Of a DNA stretch of 10,402 nt, positions 1 through 8,200 are shown piece after piece. Position 1 is the stretch's first letter. Each line of letters begins with the position of its first letter. Source of the stretch: Candidatus Chloroheliales bacterium (GTDB lineage: Bacteria > Chloroflexota > Chloroflexia > QHBQ01); assembly GCA_003243865.1 (NCBI GenBank), contig QHBQ01000515.1, positions 1 to 10,402 on the forward strand, in the 5' to 3' direction. Under the pieces are notes generated by a model that saw only the letters and a program-made list of their open reading frames with translations, was not told the origin of the DNA and ran no database searches. A program made the translations under genes and the position numbers.

Positions 1-977
1 TCCTCGTAGCCGCGCCGCACGATGACTAGCATCCGCTCCTGGCTCTCCGATAGCATCACCTCGTAGGCGCTCATCCCCTGTTCGCGGCGGGGAACACGCT
101 CGGCGTGGAGGATGACCCCGGCATCGCCGCGACTGGCGCACTCCACCGTGCTGCTGGTCAGCCCCGCCGCGCCCAGGTCCTGCATCCCGACAATCCAATC
201 GGTCTTCGCCAGTTCGAGGCAGGCTTCCATCAACAGCTTTTCGAGGAACGGGTTGCCCACCTGCACGGCAGGGCGGCGCTCCTCGCTGCGTTCGTCCAGC
301 ACATCGCTGGCAAAGGTGGCGCCGTGAATGCCATCGCGTCCGGTGTCGGCGCCAACCAGCATCAGCAGGTTGCCCGCGCCGCCGACGGTTGCCTTGATAA
401 TCTCGCTCTGCCGCGCCACCCCCGCGCACATCGCGTTGACCAGCGGGTTGTCGGCGTAGGGTTCGGCGTAGTAGACCTCGCCAGCGACAGTGGGGATGCC
501 GAGGCAGTTGCCGTATCCGCCTATGCCCGCTACCACCCCGCCGACCAGGTAGGGGGTGCGGGGGTGTTCGGGCGGACCGAAGCGGAGCGAGTCGAGGATG
601 GCGACCGGGCGAGCGCCCATGGTGAAGATGTCGCGGACGATGCCGCCGACGCCGGTGGCCGCGCCCTGGTACGGCTCGACCGCGCTGGGGTGATTGTGCG
701 ACTCGATTTTGAACACCACGCAGAGGCCGTCGCCGATGTCCACCACGCCCGCGTTCTCGCCCGGCCCTTGCAGCACACGCGGGCCACTGGTGGGAAACAG
801 CTTGAGCAGCGGCTTGCTTGACTTGTAGCCGCAGTGTTCGCTCCACATCGCGCCGGTCATGCCCAGTTCGACCAGGGTGGGTTCGCGGCCCAGCTTTTCG
901 ACCAGCATCTCATATTCGGCGCGGCTGAGAGCCACCTCGGCCAGCAGGCGGTCATCTACGGTGGGGTGGTTGTTCAA
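1..977 (-). CDS. purL: Phosphoribosylformylglycinamidine synthase subunit PurL, N-terminal 325 codons (partial)
   Basis: Large subunit of FGAM synthetase, which converts FGAR, glutamine and ATP to FGAM in de novo purine synthesis; cytoplasmic, working with PurS and PurQ. Translating the minus strand from TTG at 977-975 gives an open frame to the window edge. It shows typical small-PurL blocks: [66 protein letters not shown], and [12 protein letters not shown] further on. About 325 residues are seen; the family is usually around 740, so the C-terminal half lies off the left edge. TTG is chosen because it is preceded by AAAGGAAG at a suitable distance and the protein then begins [25 protein letters not shown], as expected near a PurL N-terminus. 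It starts 17 bp after the purQ stop. Identity is secure; the exact start is less so. Confidence 0.95.
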   Translation of the reverse strand, partial: MNNHPTVDDRLLAEVALSRAEYEMLVEKLGREPTLVELGMTGAMWSEHCGYKSSKPLLKLFPTSGPRVLQGPGENAGVVDIGDGLCVVFKIESHNHPSAVEPYQGAATGVGGIVRDIFTMGARPVAILDSLRFGPPEHPRTPYLVGGVVAGIGGYGNCLGIPTVAGEVYYAEPYADNPLVNAMCAGVARQSEIIKATVGGAGNLLMLVGADTGRDGIHGATFASDVLDERSEERRPAVQVGNPFLEKLLMEACLELAKTDWIVGMQDLGAAGLTSSTVECASRGDAGVILHAERVPRREQGMSAYEVMLSESQERMLVIVRRGYE

Positions 978-994
978 GACGCTTCCTTTCGCGG

Positions 995-1723
995 CTACAC
1001 TATCAGGGGTTCAGCTTCACGGGCAGCGGCGAAGTGGGAATGCCAGTCGCGCAGGCTCTGGAAGAAAGCGAGGCCATCGGCGCTGCCAAGCAGCGCCTCG
1101 GTGGCCCGCTCCGGATGGGGCATCAGCCCAACCATGTTGCCACTACGGTTGCAGACGCCCGCAATGTTGGCAACCGAGCCGTTAGGGTTGGCTTCCTCGA
1201 CCACATTGCCCGCCGCATCGCAGTAGCGCAGCACCACCTGCCCATTATCCTCAAGCTGGCGCATCGTATTGGGGTCTATGTAGTAGCTACCCTCGCCGTT
1301 GGCAATTGGCAGATGGTAGGGCTGGGGCCGGAGGTGAGCGGTGAACGGTGTGGGCAATGCTCCAGGTTCGGGGCAGATGTGCAGCCAGTGCGACTGGAAG
1401 CTCAGGCCTGCGTTGCGGCGCAGCGCGCCCGGCAGCAGCCCCGCCTCGGTCAGCACCTGGAAGCCGTTGCAGATGCCCAGCACTGGCCCGCCGTCCGCAG
1501 CGAAGTGGCGCACCGCTGCCATAATCGGCGAGAAACGGGCAATCGCCCCCGCCCGCAGCGCATCGCCATAGCTGAACCCGCCTGGCAGCACCAGCGCATC
1601 GAAACCGGCCACGCTCCGCTCGGTGTGCCAGATATACTCCACTGCTTCGCCCAGCACTTTGATCGCATTGTACGAATCGGCGTCACCATTGCTGCCAGGA
1701 AAGACGATTACTCCTACGCGCAT
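995..1723 (-). CDS. purQ: Phosphoribosylformylglycinamidine synthase subunit PurQ (glutamine amidotransferase)
   Basis: Class I glutamine amidotransferase subunit of FGAM synthetase; it hydrolyses glutamine and supplies ammonia to PurL. The 242-residue protein opens with [14 protein letters not shown]. It has the LPGGFSYGD loop at 47-55, the nucleophile elbow GICNGFQ with Cys85, and the MPHPE segment with His203 and Glu205 completing the catalytic triad. Length fits the single-domain PurQ family (about 220-240). The ATG at 1723 follows a GGAGG Shine-Dalgarno sequence with a 4-base spacer, and it is the only unambiguous ATG start in this gene cluster. It lies between purS (52 bp upstream) and purL (17 bp downstream), the usual purSQL order of organisms with the three-part enzyme. 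Confidence 0.97.
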   Translation of the reverse strand: MRVGVIVFPGSNGDADSYNAIKVLGEAVEYIWHTERSVAGFDALVLPGGFSYGDALRAGAIARFSPIMAAVRHFAADGGPVLGICNGFQVLTEAGLLPGALRRNAGLSFQSHWLHICPEPGALPTPFTAHLRPQPYHLPIANGEGSYYIDPNTMRQLEDNGQVVLRYCDAAGNVVEEANPNGSVANIAGVCNRSGNMVGLMPHPERATEALLGSADGLAFFQSLRDWHSHFAAAREAEPLIV

Positions 1724-1775
1724 GACACCTCCAAGTTGAAAGTGAAAGGCCGAAAGTTGAATGACGGTTTTACCT

Positions 1776-2042
1776 TTACTGCTTCGCGCTTATCTCGAAG
1801 CGGTAATCCTCGATCACCGGGTTGGCGAGCAGGCGGGCGCACATCTCATCTACCAGCCGCCCCGCCTCCTGCCGGTCGCGGGCGCTGAGGGTGACGACGA
1901 TGTACTTGCCTGCCCGCACGCTGGCAACGCTGTTGTAACCGAGGTGGCGCAGCCCGTCGGCAATCGCTAGCCCCTGTGGGTCGTTCACCACCGGCTTGAG
2001 CGTAACGTAAATTGCGGCCTGGTACTGTTGCGGTTCGCTAAT
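1776..2042 (-). CDS. purS: Phosphoribosylformylglycinamidine synthase subunit PurS, apparent ATT start
   Basis: Small subunit of FGAM synthetase that bridges PurQ and PurL and helps form the complex. The recognisable core is YQAAIYVTLKPVVNDPQG, then LRHLGYNSVASVRAGKYIVV and a C-terminal acidic/aromatic tail. The first canonical start is GTG at 1991, which gives 71 residues but removes the first beta strand (IYVTLKP) that all PurS proteins need. The frame stays open upstream to the purC stop TAA at 2057-2055. Between that stop and YQAAIYV there is no ATG, GTG or TTG. A very strong Shine-Dalgarno sequence sits at 2056-2048, pointing to ATT at 2042 (7-base spacer after GGAGG, 88 residues) or ATC at 2045 (4-base spacer, 89 residues). 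Family length is about 80-85. The identity is firm; the ATT start is inferred and could reflect a sequence error for ATG. Confidence 0.9.
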   Translation of the reverse strand: MSEPQQYQAAIYVTLKPVVNDPQGLAIADGLRHLGYNSVASVRAGKYIVVTLSARDRQEAGRLVDEMCARLLANPVIEDYRFEISAKQ

Positions 2043-2047
2043 GATTA

Positions 2048-2056
2048 CACCTCCTT
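2048..2056 (-). promoter_or_regulatory. Strong ribosome binding site of purS, before a non-AUG start
   Basis: The minus strand reads AAGGAGGTG here, nearly the full complement of the 16S rRNA tail, and it overlaps the purC stop codon TAA. The downstream codons are TAATC then ATT, with no ATG, GTG or TTG within 50 bases. The site decides the start of purS in favour of ATT (2042) or ATC (2045). Confidence 0.8.
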
Positions 2057-2951
2057 ACGGATCAATCTGCTGTCCGGTGAGACGATAATAGGCCTCGCGG
2101 TACTTGGCAGCGGTGACGTGTACCACCTCTGCGGGCAGGGTAGGGCCAGGCGGCTGCTTGTTCCAGCCGCTGGCGGTCAGCCAGTCACGCACGTACTGCT
2201 TGTCGAGGCTGGGCTGAGGGCCGCCTGGGCGGTAGCTGGCCTCATCCCAGAAGCGCGACGAGTCGGGGGTGAGCGCCTCGTCAATCAGGATTAGCTCACC
2301 GTCAAGCAGGCCAAACTCGAACTTGGTGTCAGCGACGATGATGCCACGGGTCAGCGCATAATCGGCGGCGGCGACGTAGAGTTCGATCGAGGTGTCGCGC
2401 AGTCGCTCGGCAAGCTCCTCGCCGACCAGCGCCGCGGCCTGCGCGAAGCTGATATTCTCGTCGTGACCAACTTCCGCTTTGGTGCTGGGGGTGAAGATCG
2501 GCGCGTCCAGCTTGGTACTCTCCACCAGGCCGTCGGGCAGTGGCAGGCCGCAGACGGAGCCGCTGCGCTGATACTCCAGCCAGCCGGAGCCGGACAAGTA
2601 GCCGCGCACTACGCACTCAAGATTGATGCGCTGCGCCTTGCGCACCAGCATAGCTCGCCCCGCCACTTGCTCGCGGTAGGGCGCGGCTTGCAGGGCGGCA
2701 GGGAAGTCGGCCAGGTTGATGCTGATCATGTGGTTGGCGATAATGTCGCGGGTGAAGTCGAACCAGAAGGTAGACAACTGGTTCAGCACCTTGCCGCGCC
2801 CAGGGATGCCACTCGCCAGCACCGTGTCGAACGCGCTGAGGCGGTCGGTGCTGACGATGAGCAGGTGTTCGCCCAGGTCGTAGCTGTCGCGCACCTTACC
2901 GCGAATGAACAGCGGGTAGGGCAGGTTAGTGCTGGTAAGCGCCTCTTCCGT
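2055..2951 (-). CDS. purC: Phosphoribosylaminoimidazole-succinocarboxamide synthase (SAICAR synthetase), apparent ACG start
   Basis: Joins aspartate to CAIR using ATP to make SAICAR in de novo purine synthesis. Conserved blocks are RGKVRDSYDLG near the N-terminus (the nucleotide-binding strand region), STDRLSAFDTVL, the signature around STKLDAPIFTPSTKAEVGHD, and IDEALTPDSSRFW near the C-terminus. It belongs to the longer, Ade1-like type that begins with RGKVRD. The first canonical start, GTG at 2894, falls inside the RGKVRD motif and has no Shine-Dalgarno sequence, so it cannot be the true start. Upstream the frame reads EALTSTNLPYPLFI back to ACG at 2951 and hits a TAG at 2966-2964. AGAGGAG lies 7 bases before the ACG. 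Starting at ACG gives 298 residues, as expected for the family. It begins one base after the aldehyde dehydrogenase stop, so the two are probably translationally coupled. Confidence 0.93.
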   Translation of the reverse strand, partial: TEEALTSTNLPYPLFIRGKVRDSYDLGEHLLIVSTDRLSAFDTVLASGIPGRGKVLNQLSTFWFDFTRDIIANHMISINLADFPAALQAAPYREQVAGRAMLVRKAQRINLECVVRGYLSGSGWLEYQRSGSVCGLPLPDGLVESTKLDAPIFTPSTKAEVGHDENISFAQAAALVGEELAERLRDTSIELYVAAADYALTRGIIVADTKFEFGLLDGELILIDEALTPDSSRFWDEASYRPGGPQPSLDKQYVRDWLTASGWNKQPPGPTLPAEVVHVTAAKYREAYYRLTGQQIDP

Positions 2952-2952
2952 A

Positions 2953-4446
2953 TTAAATCTCCTCTACATCAATCTGCGCTCGCTGCAGCTTGCCGCTGAA
3001 GTCCACGTAGAGGGTTTTCCACTCGCTGAAGATGTCCAGCACCGCCTGGCCGCCCTCGCGGTGGCCGTTGCCGGTGCCGCGCGTGCCGCCGAACGGCAGG
3101 TGTACCTCCGCGCCAATCGTGCCAGCGTTGACGTAGACGATGCCGGTGGTGATGTCGCGCATCGCCACGAAGGAGTTGTTGACGCTGCTGGTAAAGATGC
3201 TGCTGGAGAGGCCAAATTTGGTGTCGTTGTTCACGTCAATCGCCTCCTGCAGGCTGTTCACCTCAATGATCGAGGCAACTGGACCAAAGATTTCCTCCTG
3301 GGCAACCCGGGCAGTGCGCTTCACGTTGTCGAGTAGGGTCGGCTTGAAGAAGTAGCCTTTGCCCAGATCGCCATCGCGGGCCGGGCCGCCGCCGGTAATG
3401 ATATCTGCCCCGTCATTGTGGGCGACTTCCATATAGGAATTGATCTTGACCAGCGCCGCCTCGTTGATGACCGGGCCGACATCGGTGCTGTCCTTCAGTC
3501 CGTCACCGAGGCGCAGCTTGGAGACGCGCTTGACCAGTTTATCGGTCAGCTCCTTCTTCACCGCCTTGTGGACGATGATGCGGCTGGCGGCGGTGCAGCG
3601 CTGGCCGCTGGTGCCGAACGCGCTCCAGACGATGCCCTCCACTGCGAGGTCGAGGTCGGCGTCGTCCATCACGATGATGGCGTTCTTGCCGCCCATCTCC
3701 AGCGAGACACGCTTGAGGTGTTCTGCCGCCTTAATCGAAACCTGGCGACCGGCGTCGGTACTGCCGGTGAAGCTGACCAGCTTGACATCGGGGTGGCCGA
3801 TGAGGGCATCGCCAACCTCGCCGCCGGGGCCGGTAATCAGGTTCAGCACACCGGCGGGCAGCCCCGCCTCCTCGAAGATAGCAACAAACGCGGCGGCAAG
3901 CGCCGGGGTATCGCTGGCGGGCTTGAACACCACCGTGTTGCCGAGGATAAGCGCAGCAGTGATCTTCCAACTGGGAATGGCAACCGGAAAGTTCCAGGGG
4001 GTAATTGCCGCAACCACGCCGATCGGCTCACGCACCGACATTGCAAACTTATTGGGCAATTCGCTGGGAACGGTGTAGCCACTCATCCGCCGCCCCTCAG
4101 CGGCCATATAGTAGGTCATATCAATCGCTTCCTGCACGTCGCCCCGGCCCTCGGCTAGCACCTTGCCCATCTCGCGAGTAACCAGGCGGCTCAGTTCCTC
4201 CTTGCGCTGCACCAGCAGTTCGCCAACGCGGAAGAGGATCTCGCCGCGCTTCGGCGCGGGCGTTGCTCGCCACTTGGGGTAGGCGCGAGCGGCGGCTTCG
4301 ACCGCGCGGTTGACATCCTCCGAGCTGCTGCGCGCCACCTCGGTGATGACCTCACCATTCGCTGGGTTGATGGTGGTGAAGGTTGCGCCGCTGCGGGCGG
4401 CCACCCATTTGCCATCAATATAATTCTGATTGTGCATAATTGACAA
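2953..4446 (-). CDS. NAD(P)-dependent aldehyde dehydrogenase family protein
   Basis: Oxidises an aldehyde to the carboxylic acid with NAD+ or NADP+; the natural substrate cannot be read from the sequence. The 497-residue protein is full length for the ALDH superfamily. It has the N-terminal YIDGKWV start, the ITPWNFP cofactor-site motif with Asn152, the FKPASDTP segment, FTGST at 226-230, LEMGGKN with general base Glu250, and FGTSGQRC with catalytic Cys284. EEIFGP and the C-terminal [17 protein letters not shown] block follow. The C-terminus ([19 protein letters not shown]) resembles semialdehyde dehydrogenases of the alpha-ketoglutarate- or aminoadipate-semialdehyde type, but I do not assign a substrate. 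Start choice is open: TTG at 4446 is 4 bases after AGGAG, and ATG at 4437 is 13 bases after it. It leads the purine cluster, ending one base before purC. Confidence 0.93.
   Translation of the reverse strand: MSIMHNQNYIDGKWVAARSGATFTTINPANGEVITEVARSSSEDVNRAVEAAARAYPKWRATPAPKRGEILFRVGELLVQRKEELSRLVTREMGKVLAEGRGDVQEAIDMTYYMAAEGRRMSGYTVPSELPNKFAMSVREPIGVVAAITPWNFPVAIPSWKITAALILGNTVVFKPASDTPALAAAFVAIFEEAGLPAGVLNLITGPGGEVGDALIGHPDVKLVSFTGSTDAGRQVSIKAAEHLKRVSLEMGGKNAIIVMDDADLDLAVEGIVWSAFGTSGQRCTAASRIIVHKAVKKELTDKLVKRVSKLRLGDGLKDSTDVGPVINEAALVKINSYMEVAHNDGADIITGGGPARDGDLGKGYFFKPTLLDNVKRTARVAQEEIFGPVASIIEVNSLQEAIDVNNDTKFGLSSSIFTSSVNNSFVAMRDITTGIVYVNAGTIGAEVHLPFGGTRGTGNGHREGGQAVLDIFSEWKTLYVDFSGKLQRAQIDVEEI
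2959..2965 (-). promoter_or_regulatory. Ribosome binding site of purC, before an ACG start
   Basis: The minus strand reads AGAGGAG, inside the last codons of the aldehyde dehydrogenase gene. Seven bases separate AGGAG from ACG at 2951-2949, and no ATG, GTG or TTG is available in frame before position 2894. Confidence 0.65.
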
Positions 4447-4468
4447 CTTTCTCCTCTCTGAGAAAAGC

Positions 4469-4488
4469 GGGCGCTGATAAGCGCACCC
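4469..4488 (-). other. Weak terminator-like hairpin in the aldehyde dehydrogenase leader
   Basis: On the minus strand GGGTGC (4488-4483) can pair with GCGCCC (4474-4469), including one G-U pair, around an 8-base loop, followed by GCTTTTCTC. It lies between the predicted transcription start (about 4504) and the gene's ribosome binding site. The stem is short and the T run is poor, so an attenuator role is only a possibility. Confidence 0.25.
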
Positions 4489-4510
4489 AAAGAAACTAAC
4501 AGATGGGGAT

Positions 4511-4539
4511 ATTATAACATATGGTGGGGGAGAGGTGAA
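4511..4539 (-). promoter_or_regulatory. Candidate sigma-70-type promoter for the aldehyde dehydrogenase-pur operon
   Basis: The minus strand carries a perfect -10 box TATAAT at 4516-4511 and TTCACC at 4539-4534 as a 4/6 match to the -35 box, with a 17-base spacer. Transcription would start near 4504, leaving a leader of about 60 bases before the aldehyde dehydrogenase. It is the only good promoter seen for the leftward cluster, since the following genes are tightly packed. Confidence 0.6.
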
Positions 4540-4540
4540 A

Positions 4541-4562
4541 GATTAAAGACCAAGGATTAAAG
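4541..4562. repeat. Short direct repeat GATTAAAG, two copies, in a purine-rich spacer
   Basis: GATTAAAG occurs at 4541-4548 and again at 4555-4562, 14 bases apart, within a purine-rich run between the two divergent promoters. The spacing is longer than one helical turn. A similar purine-rich stretch (AAGTTGAAAGTGAAAGG, from 1733) fills the purS-purQ gap, so this may be intergenic sequence style of the genome rather than a binding site. Confidence 0.3.
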
Positions 4563-4574
4563 GTGGAGCGGAAT

Positions 4575-4590
4575 CTTGACGCCGGTCAAG
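4575..4590. promoter_or_regulatory. Perfect 6-bp dyad over the -35 box of the sigma factor promoter, possible operator
   Basis: CTTGACGCCGGTCAAG has perfect inverted arms CTTGAC and GTCAAG around a 4-base centre. The left arm contains the -35 hexamer. A dimeric repressor bound here would block RNA polymerase; no regulator is encoded in the window to match it. Short dyads also arise by chance. Confidence 0.35.
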
Positions 4591-4605
4591 GTGAAAGGCT
4601 ATAAT
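4576..4605 (+). promoter_or_regulatory. Promoter of the sigma factor-anti-sigma/macroglobulin-murA operon
   Basis: TTGACG at 4576-4581 and a perfect TATAAT at 4600-4605 are separated by 18 bases, a near-consensus housekeeping promoter. The predicted start near 4612 leaves about 40 bases before the sigma factor ATG. No ECF-style AAC-type -35 box with a matching -10 was seen, so the operon need not be driven by its own sigma factor. Confidence 0.75.
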
Positions 4606-4639
4606 AACTGCGGCAGGGGCTGGCCTTGAATACTAACCT

Positions 4640-4644
4640 GGAGG
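4640..4644 (+). promoter_or_regulatory. Ribosome binding site of the sigma factor gene
   Basis: GGAGG ends 7 bases before ATG at 4652. This favours that ATG over two in-frame GTG codons at 4646 and 4649, which lie too close to it. Confidence 0.75.
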
Positions 4645-4651
4645 TGTGGTG

Positions 4652-5224
4652 ATGGATAGTGCGATATTGGAGCAGGCGCGCGCCGGTGACGCGGCGGCAT
4701 TTGCAGTTATCTATGAGACTTACAACCTGGCTATCCACAACTACGCCTACCGACTGCTGGGCAACCAGGAGCAGGCCGACGATATTACCCAAGAGGCTTT
4801 CATTAAGGCGTACCAGGGTATCGGCAGCTTGCGCAACGAAGCGGGCTTGCAGGCGTGGCTCTACCGCATCGCCTCCAACCTTTGCCTCGATGTGCTGCGG
4901 CGGCGCAAGGTAGTGTCGTGGTTGCCCCTCCGCGAGGAGGGCAATGGCGACACCCCGCCGCATGGGGTCCATCTCGACCTTGCCGCACCCAGTGCCGATT
5001 TCGCTGCCGACCTTGCCGAGGCGGACGCGGTTCACGCCGTGCTGGCCCAGTTGCCCCCCCCACTGGCCGCCTGCCTGGTGCTACGTAGCGTCGAGGGGTT
5101 CTCCTGCGACGAGATTGCCGAGATCCTGAAGATACCGCGCGGCACGGTCTGGAGCAGGCTGGCGCGGGCGCGGGAACTATTTGTCGCCGCCTACAATCGC
5201 GGCGGATCAGCGGGGGGCAGATAG
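4652..5224 (+). CDS. ECF-family RNA polymerase sigma factor
   Basis: Directs RNA polymerase to a specific set of promoters when released from its anti-sigma factor. The 190-residue protein has only the two conserved ECF regions. Region 2 is at about 8-86, with YAYRLLGNQEQADDITQEAF, then the DNA-melting segment LQAWLYRIASNLCLDVLRRRK. Region 4 is at about 125-180, with LPPPLAACLVLRSVEGFSCDEIAEIL and the recognition helix IPRGTVWSRLARAR. A polar linker of roughly 40 residues joins them. No extra C-terminal domain is present. The next gene starts 4 bases after its stop and encodes a membrane protein with a zinc-binding anti-sigma domain, the standard sigma/anti-sigma arrangement. The target promoters cannot be told from this window. 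Confidence 0.93.
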   Translation: MDSAILEQARAGDAAAFAVIYETYNLAIHNYAYRLLGNQEQADDITQEAFIKAYQGIGSLRNEAGLQAWLYRIASNLCLDVLRRRKVVSWLPLREEGNGDTPPHGVHLDLAAPSADFAADLAEADAVHAVLAQLPPPLAACLVLRSVEGFSCDEIAEILKIPRGTVWSRLARARELFVAAYNRGGSAGGR

Positions 5225-5227
5225 CTA

Positions 5228-8200
5228 GTGGGTTGTCCAGCATATAAAGATCTGCTCTCGCGCTACATTGACAACGAATTGAGCAAGCGTGAGCGCGAAG
5301 AGCTACAGGCGCACCTGCAGGTATGCAGTCGGTGCAGCCACGCCCTGGCTAAGTATCGGCAGATGGAAGCATTGCTCGGCAGCAATGCAACCAGGCCCGC
5401 ACCCAAGCCTAACCCGGCAGTGCGCGACAAGGTGCTGGCCGCTATCGAGGAGCAACAGCGACACAGGATCAGCCCGCTCGGTGGGGTGATATCCGGACAC
5501 GCTACGCGCCGCTTCAGCATCGGGCGGATGGTCGGGTTGGTGGCGATTGTCGGGGCCGTGAGCGTAACGGCGGTGCTGTTGGCGCAAAACCCGGCTGCAC
5601 GCGGTCTATGGGGCGAGGTCGGCAATACTGCAGGCGAACCATCACCCAGCCCCGATTTGGCGCTGACCAGCGTAGCGCGAGCGAACGCTACTGCCACCGC
5701 TGTATCCGCCCTGCCCCCTGCACACATCACCAGCTACAGCCTGCTCAACAGCCAAAATCAGCTAATCAAACCCACCGAAGTGCCGCTCGACGCCGCAGTT
5801 GCGCTACGCTTCGATGCCCCTATGGAGCGTGGCTCCATAGAGCAGGGGTGGCAGATAAGCCCGCCCATCCCTGGCAGTTTCGACTGGGTGGCCGACAACG
5901 AGGTCCACTTCATCCCCTACAACCTCGGTTATATCCCTGCCGTTACCTACACCCTCAGCTTGAGCAACAGCGCCCATGTAATGGGGGGCGGGTCGCTAGC
6001 CGCGCCGTTTACCTACACCTGGACGACGATGTCGCCACCCGCCTTGCTCGATCACACCCCTGGCGATCTCGCCGCGAAGATCGCGCTGGATCAGGGCGTA
6101 ACCATGCACTTCAGCCAGCCGATGCAGCGCGAGAGCGTGCAAGCCGCGTTCAACGTCAATCCAAGCATAGCGGGCAAGTGGGCGTGGAGCGATGACCGCC
6201 AGCAGGCAACCTTCGCGCCCGATGGCGGCTGGCAGCCATACACTCGCTACAGCGTTACCCTCGGTCACAACGCCGCCAGCGCTGCCGCGGTGCCGCTCGG
6301 CAGGGACATTAGCTGGCAGTTCGTCAGCGTCGAGATGGCAAGGGTCAACTTCATCACCGCGCAGGCAGGGCCGACCCTGCCCATCATCGGCCTGGCCGAT
6401 GGGGCTGGCCGCTATGACATCCCCTTCAGCTACACCCAGCCCGACGGCAGCATCGGCCAACTCGTCTTCCAGCTATTTGCAGTCAGCGGCGGCGACATCA
6501 AGCAGCAGCCCATGCTCAAGCCGCTGGCGAGTAGCACGGTAGCGATCAATGGTGCTACCAGCTACAGCGGCACCGTGACCCTGGGGTTGCAATCCGGAGT
6601 CTACCTGCTCGCCGCGCCGACCGGCCAGCAGGTCTACCTGATCGTCAGCGATGAGCAGGTAGCGGCCAAGCAGGCGGGCGGGCAACTGCTGCTTTGGGCC
6701 ACTCGAAATGGCAAGCCGGTGGTGGGGCAGGAGCTGCAGGTGTATGACGCCGCGCACCAGTTGCTCGATGATGGCCGCAGCGGGACAGATGGCCTGTACC
6801 TGACCAACCTCAATGCGGGAGCGACCCCGGCATTGGTGCTGGCTCGCGACGGCAACGCAGCGCGGGCGGTGGCCTTCATCAACGGGCAGCCCGCCAGCAA
6901 CAGCAACCTGCGCATCTACACCTATACCGACCGCGCCGCCTATACCGCGGGTGACGCGCTGAATTTCAAGGTAGTGGCACGCTCAGTCGCAGGGACCAAT
7001 TATCAGTTGCCACCGCCCGACACCAGCATCAACATGACCCTCGCCGATACGCATGGCATCGCCCTCGCCAGCGTGATGCTGCGGCCCGACAGTTATGGCA
7101 TGGTTGGCGGCAGCTTCCCGCTTGCCCCCGCGCTGCACGAGGGCTGGTACACGCTCAGCGCGGCGACGATGGGGCAGGGGCAGCAGCTAAGGGTATATGT
7201 CCACCAGCCGGGTGCGGCGACAACCCTGACTCGCATCAGCGAAACCCACCCCCTGACCGCTACCGAGGGTAGCTTGAGCGTCACTCTGGACAAGAGCGAG
7301 TATAGCGTCGGCGAGACTGCGACTCTGACCATCAGCAATGCGCCCGCCGAGAGCGCCGCTGCGCTGCTGACTGTGGAGCGGGGGAGCTTCATCCTGCGCC
7401 GTAGCGGAGTGATCAGCGGAAGCGCCAGCCTGGAACTGCCAATCAGCGCGGCGATGGCACCAGCAGCGCGGGTACAGGTTAGCCTGCTCACCAGCAATGG
7501 GCCAATCAGCGCGGGGGCCGACTTGCGAGTGCCGCTGGGCCGCACTCTTGATGTGAGGCTGGAGCCGGACGCCAATGCCAGGCCGGGGCGCAATGCAGTC
7601 TTCACTGTGCGCGTCGCTGACCACAAAGGCCAACCCCTGCCCGCCGCTCTATCGTTGAGTGTAGGCAACACCGCACCCGACAGCAACATCAGCGCCACCT
7701 TCTACCCCACGATGGTCACGCCCGCGCCGCTATATAGCGTCGCGACGCTAACTGACTCCCTCCCCCGAGATGGGGGAGGGCCGGGGTGGGGGGCCGAGCC
7801 GAGCGAGAAGATACCAGCGGCCACCCAACTTGCCTACTGGGGTGGCAACCTGCTAGTCGGCGCAAGCGGAGTGGCGACCTACAGCGTGGCGCTGCCCGCA
7901 GATGCGCGCGGCGATTGGTGGGCCACCGCGCGGGTGGTCGGCGCGGATGACAGCTTCGGCCAAGCCAGCGTCAGCTTCCCGCTCACCGCCCCACTGGAGG
8001 TCAGGCCGCTCGCCCCTGCCAGCTTCGTGCAGGGCGATCGCGTCAATGTCGGCGCCACCCTAATGAATCACACCGCCCAGACAGTCAGCGGCCACATCAC
8101 CCTCAGTTCCGATGGCCTCACCTTTATCGGCGCGAAACCAGCGGAGCAGAGCGTGACCATCGAGGCCGGGCAAGCGCAGACCATCACCTGGCGGGTGCAG

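Noticed and set aside
105..821. Open frame of 238 codons on the plus strand near the left edge
   Set aside because: The minus strand here encodes PurL with unmistakable motifs, so this is a shadow frame.
1034..1888. Open frame of 284 codons on the plus strand opposite purQ and purS
   Set aside because: It is antisense to two clearly recognised genes, has no recognisable motifs, and is the kind of long shadow frame that high GC content produces.
3418..4158. Open frame of 246 codons on the plus strand opposite the aldehyde dehydrogenase
   Set aside because: Low-complexity Ala/Gly/Asp-rich translation with no family resemblance; it lies wholly within a well-supported gene on the other strand.
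4541..4562. GATTAAAG pair considered as a regulator binding site
   Set aside because: The spacing is not a whole number of helical turns, and similar purine-rich runs occur in the purS-purQ gap, so background intergenic sequence is the simpler reading. It is listed only as a repeat.
7758..7780. Hairpin read as a transcription terminator
   Set aside because: It has no T run, lies in the middle of an intact coding frame, and looks more like a captured repeat element.
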